Positions 26,568 to 36,750 of a stretch of 64,000 bases of DNA are shown here, in pieces. Position numbers and translations under genes: made by a program. This DNA is from Liolophura sinensis (taxonomy: Eukaryota; Mollusca; Polyplacophora; Chitonida; Chitonidae), in NCBI RefSeq assembly GCF_032854445.1, contig NC_088298.1, positions 19,549,976 through 19,613,975 on the forward strand. The letters are read 5' to 3'. The notes beneath the pieces are model-generated. The model searched no databases. It saw nothing but the letters and a program-made list of their open reading frames with translations, and was not told where the DNA came from. Numbering within the stretch: position 1 is the first letter of the stretch; every line of letters starts with the position of its first letter.

Positions 26568-29500
26568 TGTATCCTTTATATAATATAAATATATATTCCT
26601 ATCTTGTTTTACCTTTTTTATCAATGACTTTTAACATGTTACATCAGAATATTTGCGGTCTTGGCGCTGATGGAGAGGAATTCAAGTGTTATATTCAAAA
26701 TCTTAAGCCCGCTCCTCGCGTTATATGTCTTCAAGAGACTTTTTTAAAGCCACATATGGATTTTACTTACCCTTGGTATTTTATAGGTAGAATGGATAGG
26801 AAAACAGACGGGAGAGGGGGCCTGGTCATGTTTCTAAAAGACGGCCTATCCGTTTCAGAACTAAAGTTACCTCCCTTTAACAGTATTGCGGCACAATGTT
26901 TTATTATTGCTACGAGCTCTGGTGCACCCACAAGTGTGGTTAATATATACAATCCTTCTAGTCGTATTGATCGAAAAGATTTTGATACTCTTATGTCTTA
27001 TATTAATAGCACTTATATATTGTGTGGGGATTTTAACGCTTACGGACCCTTATGGGGTAGCATTACAACGAATTTCAATGGAAGGGTAATGACTGCTCTA
27101 GTTAATGATTATGAAATGTGTGTTTTAAATGATGGGACGGGCACTCGTGTAGATCCTCATTCTGGTAATCTGTCTCATTTAGACCTTACTCTTTGCTCAG
27201 CATATATAGGTCTGTCTTTTAATTGGTTCGTGGATACCATAAGACCTTGTCCCAGCGACCATTTACCAGTTCTAGTCACCTGTAATATAGACCATCATGT
27301 GAATCCTGTAGGCCAGCCTCCCAGATGGTGTGTGAAAAGGGCAAACTGGGATGTATACAAAGAAGAATACATGAGGTCTTTTTCTCAGGATGTGTATAAT
27401 AATGATGTTGATATTTTTGCAGATAATGTACTTAATGCTATTGATTTGGCTGCACAAAAATGTATCCCAAAATCCTCAGGTAAGGTGTCTAGTAAAATAC
27501 CTGTTCCTTGGTGGAACGACGATTGTTCTAATGCTATAAAAAATCGGAAACGTTTAACAAATTGTGCAAAACGCACTCGCCTATACCAAGACATTGTTTT
27601 ATTTAAACGAGCTAAAGCTGTAGCACAGCGGGTGATTAAAACAGCTCAGAGAGATCACTGGCGACAATACTGTTCGACTTTATCTGAAAATACAAATACC
27701 AAAGAAGTCTGGAATAAAATAAACTCGATTAAAGGTAAAAGAAAATCAAATAACACCCCAACTATTGTTCATAATAATAGTAATTATGTTACTAATATTG
27801 ACAAAGCCAATATTTTGGCAGACAGTTTCTCTTTCGTTTCCAATTCAAACAATTATTCTCCTGAGTTTATATCCCATAAGGAAAATATTGAAGAAATGCA
27901 TCCTTTTAATAATATTCTTTTTTGATGACATGCCAATTAACAATGATTTTTCTTTACTAGAATTAAAGCAGGCCTTATCCTCATGTTCGGATTCGTCACC
28001 GGGTGAGGATACTATTACGTACTCCATGTTGTACAATTTGCCATATCACTGTATGATTATATTACTATTGCTCTACAATACCGTTTGGTCTAATATGAAA
28101 CTCCCTGTTAAATTGAATACAGCAATTGTTGTGCCCGTTGCTAAACCAGGTAAGGATCCCTCGTTCACATCTTCGTACAGGCCTATAGCCCTCACGTCCT
28201 GTCTCTGCAAGGTCATGGAGCGTATGATAAATTCTAGATTGATGTGGTTTTTGGAGAAACACAACATACTTAGTCCAGTACAGAGCGGTTTTAGAAACAA
28301 ACGTTGTACTACTAACCATGTGGTTAATTTAGAAACCTCCATCAGACACTCTTTTAAATATAAAGATTGTCTACTTGCCGTGTTTCTCGATATAGAAAAA
28401 GCATACGATATGGTTTGGAGGACTGGGGTGTTAATTAAGCTACGTAATATTGGTATTGGTGGGAAAATGTTGGGCTTTCTAAAAGATTTCCTGTCCGGAC
28501 GTTTTATTAAAGTTCGAGTGCGACAGAGTTATTCTCGCATGGTTCGGGTGGAGAATGGGGTTCCCCAGGGAAGTGTCTTATCTCCCACTTTATTTAATGT
28601 AGCCATAAATGACTTACCCAATGCCACATCCCCTAAATTAAATTGCACGCTTTTCGCTAATGATAAATCCATGTGGTTTTGCTCTAGGTCCCTTGCCTCT
28701 TGTGTCAAGCATATTCAGCAAGGTCTAGATGATATAATGAAATGGAGCCGGGACTGGGGGTTTAAGTTTTCTTCTGTTAAAACAGAAGCTGTTGTGTTTA
28801 CACGGCGCCATACTGGTAATGTTTGTCTGACCCTTAATAACTCGACGATCAAAATCTCCTCTTCTTTAAAGTATCTCGGGGTTATATTCGATAATGTCTT
28901 GCTTGGGGTAGACATATTGATTATTTGATAGCAAGATGTGATAAAGTTCTAAATGTAATGAGGTGTGTATCGGGCAAATGTTGGGGGGCTGAGAAAAAAT
29001 CATTACTACTGCTATATCGCTCTCTCATCCGTACCAAACTTGATTATTGTTGTGAAGCCTATGACTCTGCTTGCATTACACTTAAAGAAATATTAGATTC
29101 TGTTCAGTGCGCAGCGCTGCGGATATGTACAGGAGGCATGCGCACCACACCACTTAACGTTCTACAGGTATTCTGTAACGAGTGGCCATTGTCTATCCGC
29201 CGGCGTCTGCGCACCCTCAAGTTCTTTTTCAGGCTCAAATGTTCGGTTAATAACGCTTCGTCTCGTTTGCTCGAACCTTCCTTTTATGAGAACTTGCATG
29301 ACTTAAATAGTTATGCTGGGTTACCATTTAGTTTGAGATCAAAGAACATATCTTCGTCTTTAGATTGTGATAATGTTGCTTTGCAGTCCTCCCGTGTTCC
29401 TGATTTCCCAACATGGAATCTAGAACCTCCCTATATTTCGACTACTCTGAATGATGATAGAAAAAAATCTGATAATCCGAATGTTTCCTTACTATGTGCT

Positions 29501-30395
29501 ACAGAATATATACATACAAACTTTTCCCAGTACCTGCAGGTATACACTGATGCCTCCAAGTGTCCAGACAGCAACAGAGTTGGTGCAGCTTTTTGTGTTC
29601 CAGAGTTAAAATATTCCAAATCCTTTAGATTATCCAATTTTGTCTCAGTATTTACAGCAGAACTTACAGCTATCATCTGTGCTCTTCAGTTTCTCCTCGA
29701 CCTAAAACCCTTCCAGGGCTGTTATACTTACCGATTCTTTATCTTCCTTGCAGGCCATGTCAAATTATGTCTGGTATAATTCTTCATCACTTGTGTTTGA
29801 AATACTACATTTATGCACCACTCTTCATTACCAGGGCGTCTCTGTGAGTTTTGACTGGGTGCCAGCTCATGTCGGCATTGATGGAAACGAAATGGCAGAC
29901 TCCCTGGCGAAGAGAGCTTTATCCTTTTCTGATATATCCTTTCACGTGCCCTTAAACAGTAATGAAATTACGAGTTATGTTACACCTAAGTTTGTGGATA
30001 TTTGGCAGCGGCAGTGGGATGAATCTAATAAGGGGAGGTTTTTTCACGAGTATACTCGTTCTGTTTTGTTAAATTCGCCACTATCATTACGTTCCCGACG
30101 AGATGAAACGCTAGTTTTTCGCCTTATTTCTGGACATGTGCCTACAAATACCTATTTATTTAGAATGAATCTGCACCCATCTGGGTTATGTGATAGATGC
30201 CTAGTTAACGATGATATCGCTCATCTCTTATTTACGTGTACCCGGCACTCTAACGCTCGCCGTGTTCTTTACCGGGACTTACGCTCCATTGGCCTTCGGC
30301 ATTTTACCTTAGCATCTGTTTTAAACCCAAAAACGAACCGAAATAAGACTTTCCAGGCCCTGGCCAATTTTCTCAGCAGATGTCGTCGTTTTTAA
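26567..30395 (+). pseudogene. Retrotransposon ORF2 (EN-RT-RNase H), several frameshifts
   Basis: Endonuclease motifs: QNICGL, LQETFL, GDFNAYGPLWG, HLDLTLCS and SDHLPVL (26630-27290). Reverse transcriptase begins near 28120 (VVPVAKPGKDPSF, SYRPIALTSCLCKVMER, FLDIEKAYD, NGVPQGSVLSP). The catalytic box reads FAND at 28653-28664, whereas the array copies keep FADD. RNase H follows (YTDAS, FTAEL, TDS in another frame, GNEMAD), then the Cys-His motif CDRCLVNDDIAHLLFTC. Frameshifts occur near 27900, 28905 and 29720. All but the first and last stretches therefore read in separate frames, and the protein cannot be made intact. Confidence 0.9.
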
Positions 30396-30666
30396 TAATC
30401 CGTAGTATACAGAATATAATACTCATATGATTGTATAAATATAATTTGCCTGAGTACCGGTATTATTAATTATATGAAGGTATATTTTTTAGTGTTAACA
30501 TGGTTGGATCGGCCTATCTGTCGCTTTTATAGTGGTTGTTGTCGTTTTTTACCCATACAGAACTGATACGAGCTGACGCTTCTACTGTTTTTGTCCAGGT
30601 ATTATCTATGTATACTGTTCAGCTCTTCCTATACTTTTTGGACGGGTCGCAAACAATTAAGGCCGC

Positions 30667-31407
30667 ATCCCCGTGCATTCATGTGTCGCCTGCGTCGCAG
30701 TTCATACTCACGCGGTGACATCGACAACTTCAGTCAAACTGTTACAAACAGCAACATGAGCAGTGCAGTCTTCACACGTCCGTCTTGCCTTCCCACACTT
30801 TATAATCGCTTCACAAATGAAGCGACTATAATTGACACCCACCGCCGATCGAGCTGCAAACGAAGTCCCTCACTGCGGGCAACGGGTTTTGCGTAAAAAA
30901 TGATGCGCCAAAGCGGTACAAATATGAACTAAAACTCTGCCTGGGTGTGTGTCATCCAAGTGCTCTCTCCTCCATGCCCCTGTCACCAGTGTATTTAAAC
31001 CCATAATATACACGCACCGTCCCTCTCGTCTCTGTCGCCCAGTGCATTCTGGGTAATCGCCACAAAATTTCCGCGTGGACTCGCCCGCACGCCACCACAT
31101 TCTTCTCCTTCTTCGTCTTATTATTACTATAAACAAAGTCCGAACGGGGGTCAAACTTTTCGCCCGAAATTTACCCACGCCCCTTCCAAGCCGAACGCCC
31201 ATCCCATTGGGCTCAACTTTTACTGGGCCAAAATCAAAACTTTTCCACATATTCTCAACGCTTGCTTCTCGTGCTGTGGCGGCAAAGGTAGAGGGCACGC
31301 AATTCCCGCGGGCTCGCCTCCACAGGCTTCAGGATGCTCATCGATACCACCGCAGCACGACCTGACCTCGTCCAGCTACACTTCGGGCTTTGTTTACAAT
31401 ACGAGAG

Positions 31408-31408
<1 letters not shown>
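30667..31408. other. Histone-array spacer (unit 1)
   Basis: GC-balanced DNA between the retrotransposon and the microsatellite. It holds a hairpin at 30800-30831, TTCTGGGTAAT near 31050 and CCATTGGGCTC near 31200, which look like promoter elements, but no open frame with histone features follows. The same block recurs at 38801 and 46947. Confidence 0.6.
30800..30831. other. 14-bp inverted repeat in histone spacer (unit 1)
   Basis: TTATAATCGCTTCA and TGAAGCGACTATAA are complementary save one G-T-type mismatch, with the loop CAAA. It is conserved in all three units (38934-38965 and 47080-47111). Confidence 0.8.
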
Positions 31409-31466
<58 letters not shown>

Positions 31467-31475
31467 CCCCTGTAT

Positions 31476-31560
<85 letters not shown>
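31409..31560. repeat. Compound (GT)n-(AT)n microsatellite (unit 1)
   Basis: GT run 31409-31463, a short joint (ATGCCCCTGTATATGCC), then AT run 31481-31560. Run lengths differ in each unit. Confidence 0.96.
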
Positions 31561-31564
<4 letters not shown>

Positions 31565-31590
31565 GATTTCTGGAATATTTAGAGAAGTCG

Positions 31591-31697
31591 TGGGGTTTCC
31601 TTCCACTGTAATGCTGGCCGTCGTAGTATAAGTGAAAATGTCCTTGCGTACGGCGTAAAACACCAACGAAATAAATAAGTAAATAAATAAATAAATA
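31591..31697 (+). mobile_element. SINE family A 3' fragment (unit 1)
   Basis: TGGGGTTTCCTTCCACTGTA, ATGCTGGCCGTCGTAGTATA and TACGGCGTAAAACACCAACG plus the AAAT tail match the 3' half of the SINE at 13342. It is shared by all units, so it predates the duplication. Confidence 0.85.
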
Positions 31698-32367
31698 TAG
31701 CTGCACGCACGTATGCATGTGGGCTACACATGTTAATTTCCACTCATGTACCCACTAACCTAACCCCATTCACCTTGCCGCTGTCATCAGCAATAAGGAG
31801 AATAACACAGAAGCAAACGACACAACTTCCCCGAGTGACGGTTCAGGGGGGAATAACTCTAACGGGAATCCTTCTCGCCTGCTCACATGCAGGAAAGCGT
31901 ATAAAGGTGTGTGGCTCGTCTGAACGTGTGGCTGAGCTCACGTGTGTCGTGCATCCTTTGTTGAGACGGCTGAATCCTCGATTGTTTACTTGTTCGCTTG
32001 TTATGTCGCCTTATCTTTTCGAACTGTTTTTGTTGCATACTCGTTTACTGGTACTATTTGTTGTCTACATGCATACGGGCCGTATGTAGGCCTCCCCCAC
32101 ACATACGTACACACCGATGTAGCGCAGCGTGGGTGGACGACTCTTTAATGTAACTGGGAGCTATAATTAAGGGAGTGGGGTGGGGGCAGACTTCGTCGAC
32201 AAGCTTTGCATTGACAGCATGGGTCGAGTTATTCTCCGACATACAGCTAACACTTGGCATGGCCACAGGCAGCTGGCCTAGCCCAAAGCCAGCCGCCCGC
32301 GCTTTCCAGCCAATCGGTGTGGAGATAAGTCTGACTGCGATGCCTTCGTACAGGTCGGCGCTAACGG
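31698..32367 (+). promoter_or_regulatory. H4 upstream region (unit 1)
   Basis: A CCAAT box (AGCCAATCGG, 32310-32314) lies 58 bases upstream of the TATA box. No open frame of its own is credible. Confidence 0.5.
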
Positions 32368-32375
32368 TATATATA
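32368..32375 (+). promoter_or_regulatory. H4 TATA box (unit 1)
   Basis: TATATATA, 61 bases before the H4 start codon, giving room for a short 5' leader. Confidence 0.8.
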
Positions 32376-32423
32376 GCGCAGCCGTTCATCACTGAGCACA
32401 TTTCTACTCGCTCAGCTCGATAG

Positions 32424-32747
<324 letters not shown>

Positions 32748-32797
32748 ACAGCTCCTAACGGACCAGCAGCAACAACAACCACCACCACTAACCCAAC

Positions 32798-32813
32798 GGC
32801 CCTTTTCAGGGCC
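32798..32813 (+). terminator. Histone 3' stem-loop (H4, unit 1)
   Basis: GGCCCTTTTCAGGGCC, 51 bases after the stop codon. It is the SLBP-bound element that directs 3' processing of non-polyadenylated histone mRNA. A purine-rich GGAAGAG downstream could pair with U7 snRNA. Confidence 0.97.
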
Positions 32814-33016
32814 AACCAAATCTTCCCGGAAGAGGTTTTTCAATCTAAGCACTTGTCTTCAAATTTCAAATGCATTCACTGTTACCCTCTACGCAAGCAT
32901 GCAGTGTCAGTTTTAGTTTCCAAACGTGAGTAGATAAGCTTGTTTAGCGTGCACCGTGCCTGTACATGTACGTGATTCCTCCTGCAACAGACCCCACGCA
33001 ACAGCTATTCCCATTT

Positions 33017-33505
33017 ACAGTGATTATTTATTTATTTACCTAGTTACTTTTATTTATTTACTTTTATTTTTTTTTATTCTCATCATTCCCCTTCATTCAT
33101 GAACATCCACACATGCCGTACGTGTGTAAATACACTTAAGTAAAATAGCCCATGGGTGGATCTGGCCAGCCCCAGCGCACAGTAACAGTGATTATTTATT
33201 TACTTATTTACTTTTATTTATTTCCTTTTTTTTTTTATTCTCATCATTCCCCTTCATTTCATGAACATCCACACATGCCGTACGTGTGTAAATGCACTTA
33301 AGTAAAATAGCCCATGGGTGGATCTGGCCAGCCCCAGCACACAGTAACAGTGATTATTTATTTACTTATTTACTTTTATTTATTTACTTTTATTTTTTTT
33401 ATTCTCATCATTCCCCTTCATTCATGAACATCCACACATGCCGTACGTGTGTAAATACACTTAAGTAAAATCGCCCATGGGTGGATCTGGCCAGCCCCAG
33501 CGCAC
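33017..33505. repeat. Spacer triplication, ~165-bp units (unit 1)
   Basis: Three direct copies start at 33017, 33184 and 33347. Each has a T/A-rich first half (GTGATTATTTATTTA) and a conserved second half ending GGATCTGGCCAGCCCCAGCG. Differences are few. It lies between H4 and H2B. Confidence 0.93.
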
Positions 33506-33681
33506 ACGCACTGTACCCAACAAAATTCGGATCGTGCACTGACATAAATGTACTGCCAGTGAAATAAATCCCTCTGCGGATGGTGCATTGCATCACCACA
33601 TGCATTTTCACAGGCAGCTTTCTAGCGCCTGTCCCATTTATGTCCACCGCGGTCGTGTGGAACTGTAAGCGAAGACCATAA

Positions 33682-33742
33682 TTTTATTTATTTATTTATT
33701 TGATCGGTGTTTTACGCCGTACTCAAGAATGTTTCACATAAT
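33682..33742 (-). mobile_element. SINE family A tail fragment (unit 1)
   Basis: (ATTT)n followed by GATCGGTGTTTTACGCCGTA and CTCAAGAATGTTTCAC, the reverse complement of the SINE 3' end. Only the last 60 bp are present. Confidence 0.8.
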
Positions 33743-34183
33743 TACAGGTATGCAGGTGGACACATGCACACACAAATTATGTACACCTACATGTATAAGT
33801 GCAGGCCAATGTACAGCCTGCGCATGTAAAACCACATATATACACAGAATTTACTCACGAGCCGTTTTAGTTGTGCCTGCAGTGGCGTGCATGTGTATAT
33901 TAGCCTTTATGCAGTGGACATCATACATCGTATGTGCGGGGGGGGGGGGGGGAGTGATAAAGGGGGAAAGGGGCCATTTTCACTTTTCTCCTCCCTGCAA
34001 CAGCCTAATACATACTTGTGGAGTAATTTTGCACCACACTCAGTCCGCTCGCTCACTCTCTCTGCTGGAGCTTACACACATGGAGAAGGAGGGAGAGAGT
34101 CCGCTAGAGCAGGACGTCTTGTGCTGCTCTCTGCCAGGTCCGCGCTCTGCTTTTCCCTCCAACTTTACAAGCCGGGCTGGCCG
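33743..34183 (+). promoter_or_regulatory. H2B upstream region (unit 1)
   Basis: Contains a poly-G tract (33938-33953) and a purine-rich GGAGAAGGAGGGAGAGAG just upstream. No separate gene is seen. Confidence 0.4.
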
Positions 34184-34190
34184 TATAAAA
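34184..34190 (+). promoter_or_regulatory. H2B TATA box (unit 1)
   Basis: TATAAAA in CCGTATAAAAGGC, 74 bases upstream of the start codon. Confidence 0.85.
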
Positions 34191-34263
34191 GGCCGCCCGC
34201 CTGAGCGGCCCGTCATTCAACAGCGCTATCTCTGACCGAGCAGCACCTGTACGTCCACCAGTC

Positions 34264-34638
34264 ATGGCACCTAAGACACCAACCGGCTCCAAGGGAGCAA
34301 AGAAGGCTATCAAGAAGTCTGCCCCCAAGTCCGGGGACAAGAAGAAGCGAAGGAGGAGGAAGGAAAGCTACGGCATCTACATTTACAAAGTCATGAAACA
34401 GGTTCACCCTGACACCGGCATCTCGTCCAAGGCCATGTCCATCATGAACAGCTTTGTCAACGACATCTTCGAGCGAATTGCCGCCGAGGCCTCTCGCCTG
34501 GCTCACTACAACAAGCGCTCCACCATCACCAGTCGGGAAATCCAGACCGCCGTCCGTCTTCTCCTGCCCGGTGAGCTGGCCAAGCACGCCGTTAGCGAGG
34601 GTACCAAGGCTGTGACCAAGTACACCAGCAGCAAGTAA
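34264..34638 (+). CDS. H2B: Histone H2B (unit 1)
   Basis: Core histone H2B, 124 residues, which dimerises with H2A. A basic tail ([20 protein letters not shown]...KKKRRRRKE) is followed by the histone fold ([20 protein letters not shown]...) and the C-terminal helix ending AVTKYTSSK. The lysine in this final segment is the ubiquitinated site in other animals. No intron; stem-loop at 34674. It lies between H4 and H2A on the same strand. Confidence 0.99.
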   Translation: MAPKTPTGSKGAKKAIKKSAPKSGDKKKRRRRKESYGIYIYKVMKQVHPDTGISSKAMSIMNSFVNDIFERIAAEASRLAHYNKRSTITSREIQTAVRLLLPGELAKHAVSEGTKAVTKYTSSK

Positions 34639-34673
34639 ACTCCCTTGTCGTCCCGAAAACTTCTACTTCCAAC

Positions 34674-34689
34674 GGCCCTTTTCAGGGCC
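34674..34689 (+). terminator. Histone 3' stem-loop (H2B, unit 1)
   Basis: The same 16-base element as at H4 (GGCCCTTTTCAGGGCC), followed by CCGGAAGAG, a purine-rich candidate downstream element. Confidence 0.97.
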
Positions 34690-35530
34690 AACCAATTCCT
34701 CCCGGAAGAGTACTTTCTATATCTGAGCACTGGTTTATATGGCTTCTATATATTCTCTCTATGCTTACCGTACTGGGTATGTAATTGGGTTTTCCCACTT
34801 CCGCCCGGTCGTGTTTGTCCGTTTGACACTCAAATGCAAACCGCAGCTTGGTGAACCGACCGCGTTTAGTTTATGAGCAAATGTATATGTAAATATGTAA
34901 CCAGTTCCCAAGCCCCCATGCAACACCTGCACATGCGCACCCCCATTATTACACCGAGTCAAACCATAAGCCCCGACTGCGCACTTTTAACATGTGTTAA
35001 TAAAGACGTGTTTATGTGAGATGTGTTTATGTGAGATGTTCACTCACACATGTGGGCAAATACTAAAGACATATAGTACAGTTTCCTAGCGTCTACTCCC
35101 ACACATAACACAAGTATAAGCGAACGGCAGCCACTATATAGTTCGCCCTTACGGCGTTGATGCCTTCACCAGGTCCCCACCTTTCCAACCTTCTCCCTAC
35201 AAACAGACTTGAGTTATAATGACACACTTGCACAAGTGTAATGGGTATTACCTAATTTATTTGTCATACATGCATACGCGGTGCAGCCCATGCAGCTGAA
35301 TTAATTCTATATCCTTGCAGCCCGGCACCTCTCTATTTAGCTGAAAGCAAAACAAGCCAATCTTCGCATACCTGTGCCATATATGTAACAGCCGTTAACA
35401 CACTGCGACAATTTGTTCCGTGTATATGCACAAACAGACAACGATGTGCTGTGTAAAAAGTTTATTGCATATAATGCGCAAAAATGCGCGATGTACGTTG
35501 TAATAAGTTTACTGCATGCAACATATGTAT

Positions 35531-35532
<2 letters not shown>
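34690..35532. other. Spacer between H2B and H2A (unit 1)
   Basis: No gene or strong motif is recognised. A short duplicated GTGTTTATGTGAGAT lies at about 35009-35038. Confidence 0.6.

Positions 35533-35579
<47 letters not shown>
35533..35579. repeat. (AC)n microsatellite (unit 1)
   Basis: AC run of about 46 bp, longer in unit 2. A poly-T tract follows at about 35629-35646. Confidence 0.96.
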
Positions 35580-35581
<2 letters not shown>

Positions 35582-35673
35582 CAGCAGTCTCTCGACAGGC
35601 ACGGCATGCAGTTGGATAAAACGGTAGTTTTTTTTTTTTTTTTTTTCTGCACCGACCAGGCTTTGTTCAGCCA

Positions 35674-35741
35674 GTTTTGCGCCAAAAAGCGCGGACCTTT
35701 CAGAGAGCAATGGCCGTCACCATGCACAGCTCAGCGATTGG
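35674..35741 (+). promoter_or_regulatory. H2A promoter: E2F-like palindrome and CCAAT box (unit 1)
   Basis: TTTTGCGCCAAAA (35674-35686) fits an E2F site on both strands, and GATTGG (35736-35741) is a reverse CCAAT box. Both sit within 115 bases upstream of the TATA box, as expected for an S-phase gene. Confidence 0.65.
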
Positions 35742-35787
35742 TCGCCCACCAACACAGGTCTAAAAATAGCAGAATCCTTCCCCGCAG

Positions 35788-35794
35788 TATAAAA
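35788..35794 (+). promoter_or_regulatory. H2A TATA box (unit 1)
   Basis: TATAAAA in GCAGTATAAAAGCGC, 75 bases upstream of the start codon. Confidence 0.85.
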
Positions 35795-35868
35795 GCGCTG
35801 ACTACACGCTAAGGTTCGTCATTGCAGAGATCTGTCTCCGTACGCACTAAATCTACACAACAAGCATC

Positions 35869-36246
35869 ATGTCTGGACGTGGTAAAGGTGGAAAAGTCAA
35901 GGGAAAGAGCAAGACTCGCTCATCCCGCGCTGGACTCCAGTTCCCGGTTGGACGCATCCACCGTCTGTTAAGGAAAGGCAACTACGCCGAGCGAGTTGGA
36001 GCCGGAGCTCCAGTCTACTTGGCTGCCGTGCTCGAATACCTGGCTGCTGAAGTTCTCGAGTTGGCAGGAAACGCCGCCCGTGACAACAAGAAGTCAAGAA
36101 TCATTCCCCGACATCTCCAGCTGGCTGTTCGCAACGACGAGGAATTGAACAGACTCCTGTCCGGCGTCACCATCGCTCAGGGAGGTGTCTTGCCCAACAT
36201 CCAGGCTGTCCTCCTGCCCAAGAAGACCCAGAAGGCCGGCAAATAA
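35869..36246 (+). CDS. H2A: Histone H2A (unit 1)
   Basis: Canonical core histone H2A, 125 residues. The N-terminal tail is [20 protein letters not shown], followed by [20 protein letters not shown], the [20 protein letters not shown] helix and a C-terminus ending [11 protein letters not shown]. There is no SQ-E/D tail, so this is not H2A.X, and the loop regions show no H2A.Z features. Intronless, with a stem-loop at 36278. It is the last histone in the unit; retrotransposon sequence starts about 500 bases after its stop. Confidence 0.99.
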   Translation: MSGRGKGGKVKGKSKTRSSRAGLQFPVGRIHRLLRKGNYAERVGAGAPVYLAAVLEYLAAEVLELAGNAARDNKKSRIIPRHLQLAVRNDEELNRLLSGVTIAQGGVLPNIQAVLLPKKTQKAGK

Positions 36247-36277
36247 GCGTCACCACCTCAAAACTTGACAATCCAAC

Positions 36278-36293
36278 GGCCCTTTTCAGGGCC
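36278..36293 (+). terminator. Histone 3' stem-loop (H2A, unit 1)
   Basis: GGCCCTTTTCAGGGCC, 31 bases after the stop. CCCGAGAGAGC follows. Confidence 0.97.
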
Positions 36294-36750
36294 AACCATT
36301 TTTTCCCGAGAGAGCACTTTCTATCTAAGCACTTGCCGACCAGTTCCTCTAACGTGTACATGTACACGTGTATACTGTGTCCTACCAACTGGCACGCACA
36401 TACTGTGTATTATTGTGTTTGAGCACAGGCCCATCAATAACACATGCACGCAAGGTTGATGATGCCTGCGTGCCTGCATGCAGGTTCTCTACATGTACAT
36501 AAACATTATTCATCGTCACCTTTGTCTTTCAAGTAATGCACGTCATATCTATTTATGTACGTAGGCCTATATCTCTTCTTTACATACCGCACAATGCAGT
36601 GGTAAACTCTGCACGCTTAAAGTAATGCAATGGAATTAAAGTACATATAGCATACAGGCCTAGACTCGGATGTCTCGGTAACCCTGCGTCCAGGCATGCA
36701 TTGTATATAACATAAACAAATGCTGCCTCACTGCCCCTCTGAAGTAAATA
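36294..36750. other. H2A 3' flank up to the array junction
   Basis: Contains palindromic ACGTGTACATGTACACGT near 36352-36369. It ends at the junction with the retrotransposon RT (36750/36751). No gene. Confidence 0.6.

Larger units (their letters stand above)
25090..30666 (+). mobile_element. Non-LTR retrotransposon, long degraded copy (I-type, RNase H-bearing)
   Basis: Gene order is ORF1 with zinc knuckles, then ORF2 with APE-type endonuclease, reverse transcriptase, RNase H and a C-terminal CCHC. An RNase H in ORF2 points to the I group of elements (I, Nimb, LOA-like) rather than Jockey or L1. It carries several frameshifts and a catalytic-site change, so it is inactive. Its 3' half is repeated in the histone array. 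The 5' limit is approximate; the 3' limit is where all array units resume common sequence. Confidence 0.85.

Noticed and set aside
25090-30666. LTR retrotransposon or retrovirus-like element
   Set aside because: No long terminal repeats, protease or integrase. The APE-type endonuclease ahead of the RT identifies a non-LTR element.
30667-31408. H3 or H1 gene hidden in the histone spacer
   Set aside because: No frame on either strand carries the H3 tail or an H1 winged-helix motif. The long open frames here have no histone-like composition.
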